Notes under the pieces: model-generated
Seen by the model: the letters and a program-made list of their open reading frames with translations, nothing else
Told to the model about the DNA's origin: nothing
Database searches by the model: none
Program-made: the position numbers and the translations under genes
From: MED-G105 sp038522945
Lineage (GTDB): Bacteria > Pseudomonadota > Alphaproteobacteria > Caulobacterales > Parvularculaceae
Direction of reading: 5' to 3'
Length of the DNA stretch: 64,000 nt
NCBI GenBank assembly: GCA_038522945.1
Contig: JBCBJV010000001.1
Location: 505,694 to 569,693 of the forward strand
In this document: piece after piece, positions 62,432 through 64,000 of the stretch
Numbering within the stretch: the stretch's first letter is position 1
Layout of the letters: each line of letters starts with the position of its first letter

Positions 62432-63357
62432 GCGTTCCCACTCCAGTCGAGGATCATTTTCAAACAAGTCGGGTCTTGAAATGCCGTCTCATAGGCTGTG
62501 ACAGCATTCTGGGCGGGCAATGCATGGGTCACCAGACCGCTTAGATCCAGTCGCCCTTCCGTATAAAGAGCACATACCGCATCCATGTCGGCGCGGGTCC
62601 ATTCAGCCGCTGCGCGCACGCGCGCTTCTTTCATGAAGAATGGGGCGAAACCGAAGCTCAAACGATTAGGATAGAAACCGGCGAGGACTATTTCGCCCCC
62701 TGGGGCTAAACGCCCTACGAGAGTGTCGAGGATCTCACTGTCACCGCTAACATCATAGATCGATTGATAGTCGTTACGACCATCAATTTCTTCGGATAAA
62801 ACCGCATACCGATTACTATGATCTCGTTCGGGATTGTTTTCCCAAACATTTGGCGCCTCATGGCCAAGGGCAATTGTCAACCTTGCAATCAGCCGTCCAA
62901 GCACCCCATGGCCAATGACAAGATCAGGCGGCATGCCGCCCACGATGGCGTGATACGCCGTTGCCGCGAGCGCCAACAGAGTTGCTTCTTTATCGGCGTG
63001 CTCGGGCAATAGGACTGCGCGCTCTTGCTCAACTGTCAGCCGGGACGCTGTTGCCCCGAACAACCCGGCAATATTCTTGAACCGGCGGGTACCCGGTACA
63101 AAAACGAGCTTGCCTTCAAGGTCTGAACGCGAAGGAGCTTGAGCAATGCGGCCGACCCCTTCGTAACCTGGCACCAGCGGATACCCCATGCCTGGAAACG
63201 GCGGCATTTCTCCCGACCAGAGGAGGCGCTCTGTCCCCGTACTAATGCCAGACCAGATCATATCGACGACGACATCGCCTTCGTCTGGGTTTTCAATTTC
63301 CACTTCCCGGACGGATATTTCGCGCGGATTAGAAAAGACAACGGCGTCAACACGCAT
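62428..63357 (-). CDS. bchC: Bacteriochlorophyllide a dehydrogenase
   Basis: Zinc-free MDR-family dehydrogenase (309 residues) that oxidises the C3 hydroxyethyl to acetyl. The start MRVDAVVFSNPREISVREVEI followed by WSGISTGTERLLWSGEMPPFPGMGYPLVPGYEGVG is diagnostic. The frame stays open to an ATG at 63501, adding 48 residues of Gly/Ala/Ser-rich sequence not typical of BchC. That ATG sits at the promoter with no ribosome site, so the inner ATG (63357) is preferred. Confidence 0.92.
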   Translation of the reverse strand: MRVDAVVFSNPREISVREVEIENPDEGDVVVDMIWSGISTGTERLLWSGEMPPFPGMGYPLVPGYEGVGRIAQAPSRSDLEGKLVFVPGTRRFKNIAGLFGATASRLTVEQERAVLLPEHADKEATLLALAATAYHAIVGGMPPDLVIGHGVLGRLIARLTIALGHEAPNVWENNPERDHSNRYAVLSEEIDGRNDYQSIYDVSGDSEILDTLVGRLAPGGEIVLAGFYPNRLSFGFAPFFMKEARVRAAAEWTRADMDAVCALYTEGRLDLSGLVTHALPAQNAVTAYETAFQDPTCLKMILDWSGNA

Positions 63358-63503
63358 GTCTGATGCCTGCACAATGCCAGCCTCTACGGCCCCCTTAACT
63401 GCGCCAGGCTTTTCCCCAATGGCGACACCCGACGGCTCAATCGGTGATTGGCCTGACGATGACAACGCTGGCGAACCAGTGGCGTGAAGGGACGAATCCA
63501 TAA

Positions 63504-63547
63504 TGTCACTTTAACTTGACACTTTGCATTGTCAATTATGATGGACA
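63504..63547 (-). promoter_or_regulatory. Tandem PpsR boxes and promoter between crtF and bchC
   Basis: TGTCACTTTAACTTGACA (63504-63521) and TGTCAATTATGATGGACA (63530-63547) are both exact TGT-N12-ACA matches, 8 bp apart. TTGACA-N8-TGTCAA (63516-63535) bridges them. On the minus strand TTGACA (63530-63535) and TAAAGT (63508-63513), spaced 16 bp, resemble -35 and -10 elements; repressor binding would cover both. Two boxes with 8-bp spacing match the known arrangement at bchC in Rhodobacter. Confidence 0.88.
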
Positions 63548-63560
63548 ATCGTGAAGAAGA

Positions 63561-64000
63561 TTATTCAGCGAGTACAACCTGGCAGAGGATCGGTCGACGC
63601 GTTGGCTTGCGCCTAATCGTTCTAAATCCAGCCGTTTTAAGGAGATCCACATACTCGCCGAAAGTGCGTGGACGTCCGGACCCCATCGCCCACAGATAGA
63701 TCCCAAAATACCCGTCCCCCATGGGCCGCGCGCCCTGGGTCTCAGCAAGGGGTTCGGCAATCATCAACTTGTTGCCGGGCGCCAGAACGGCACGACAAGC
63801 TCGCAAGAGAGCGAGTGCATCGCTGTCATCGTGGTCGTGGAGAATGCGCACCAGCGTAATCAAGTCTGCCCCGTCGGGCAGCGGGTCTTGAAAAAAGTTT
63901 CCCGCAACAGTGCGCGCCCGGTCTCTAATGCCCTTTGATTTAAATTGCTCCTTCCGCCCATGGTGTCCTTTTTGACCTGCCCAGCGTGACCCCCTTGGCG
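63561..64000 (-). CDS. crtF: Demethylspheroidene (hydroxyneurosporene) O-methyltransferase, 5' part outside window
   Basis: C-terminal part of the SAM-dependent CrtF that methylates the 1-hydroxyl of the carotenoid. FFQDPLPDGADLITLVRILHDHDD and GDGYFGIYLWAMGSGRPRTFGEY are diagnostic. Homology is convincing from the stop at 63561 up to about 63956. The last 44 bases on the right give, on this strand, residues unlike the family, while the opposite strand there reads the expected family motif. The gene is thus cut by the window edge and may be broken by an inversion. Confidence 0.85.
   Translation of the reverse strand, partial: PRGSRWAGQKGHHGRKEQFKSKGIRDRARTVAGNFFQDPLPDGADLITLVRILHDHDDSDALALLRACRAVLAPGNKLMIAEPLAETQGARPMGDGYFGIYLWAMGSGRPRTFGEYVDLLKTAGFRTIRRKPTRRPILCQVVLAE
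63957..64000 (+). other. Apparent inverted fragment of crtF at the window edge
   Basis: Read on the plus strand from 63962, the codons give GVLFDLPSVTPLA, the LFDLP motif expected in family-2 O-methyltransferases just before the EQFKSKGIRDRA segment that the minus strand encodes at about 63914-63955. Joined after reversal, the two would read PLA-RKEQFKSKG in one frame. The break is next to the palindrome CCATGG (63958-63963). Confidence 0.55.

Noticed and set aside
63358..63501. 48-residue N-terminal extension of BchC
   Set aside because: Not typical of BchC, no ribosome site at 63501, and the promoter elements lie directly before it.
1..64000. CRISPR arrays, tRNA/rRNA genes, insertion sequences, phage attachment sites
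   Set aside because: None seen by reading; the only tandem repeat is the short one in hpnB, which is coding.

Overview
The window is chromosomal DNA of an alphaproteobacterium, most likely an aerobic anoxygenic phototroph. It holds a large part of a photosynthesis gene cluster of the purple-bacterial type: type II reaction centre and LH1 genes, pufQ, the aerobic cyclase acsF, C4-pathway ALA synthase, and the PpsR/PpaA regulator pair. Next to it is a hopanoid/isoprenoid block. The exact genus cannot be read from the sequence. No rRNA, tRNA, insertion sequence, phage gene or CRISPR array was seen.

Layout. (1) 1-13300, isoprenoid and hopanoid block: a truncated outer-membrane protein, ispA (C15 prenyl diphosphate), a YbjN-like protein with a DnaJ-type zinc finger, ispH, hpnH, the operon hpnC-hpnD-hpnE-hpnG (squalene from farnesyl diphosphate plus adenosylhopane processing), hpnB, and an operon running sulfotransferase, beta-propeller lipoprotein, hpnA. 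Squalene-hopene cyclase is not in the window. (2) 13500-27000, envelope and general metabolism: tamA-tamB, S-formylglutathione hydrolase, an AttH/CrtC-like secreted protein with its ABC exporter, a flavin-binding oxidase-like protein and glycerol kinase. (3) 27000-32000, an unusual accessory block: an ATP-grasp ligase preceded by PpsR-type operator repeats, a cytochrome P450 convergent with it, then a membrane protein coupled to crtD. (4) 32000-36500, minus strand: bchG, a PucC-family gene, bchP, tspO and a small membrane protein, behind one PpsR box. (5) 36500-38900: ppsR and ppaA (aerR). (6) 39250-55064, plus strand: bchF-N-B-H-L-M-lhaA-puhA-B-C-orf-acsF-puhE-hemA, behind two PpsR boxes. (7) 55550-64000, minus strand: crtF (cut by the edge), bchC-X-Y-Z-pufQ-B-A-L-M, with tandem PpsR boxes between crtF and bchC and a terminator after pufM.

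How it works together. HemA makes ALA. BchH and BchM, with BchI/BchD (not in view), insert Mg and methylate. AcsF closes ring E with O2. BchNBL and BchXYZ reduce rings D and B, BchF and BchC modify ring A, and BchG/BchP attach and reduce the phytyl tail. PufQ, PucC-family proteins and PuhB/C/E assist assembly of PufLM-PuhA and the PufBA antenna. CrtD and CrtF make spirilloxanthin-type carotenoids. PpsR with the B12-binding PpaA probably shuts the system off in light and oxygen. Many adjacent genes overlap as ATGA or TGATG, which implies translational coupling. bchI, bchD, bchO, crtA/B/C/E/I and a pufC cytochrome gene are not in this window. pufC is absent from its usual place after pufM.

The most unusual signals are the PpsR-type operators before the ATP-grasp gene beside a P450 and crtD, and an apparent inversion within crtF at the extreme right edge.
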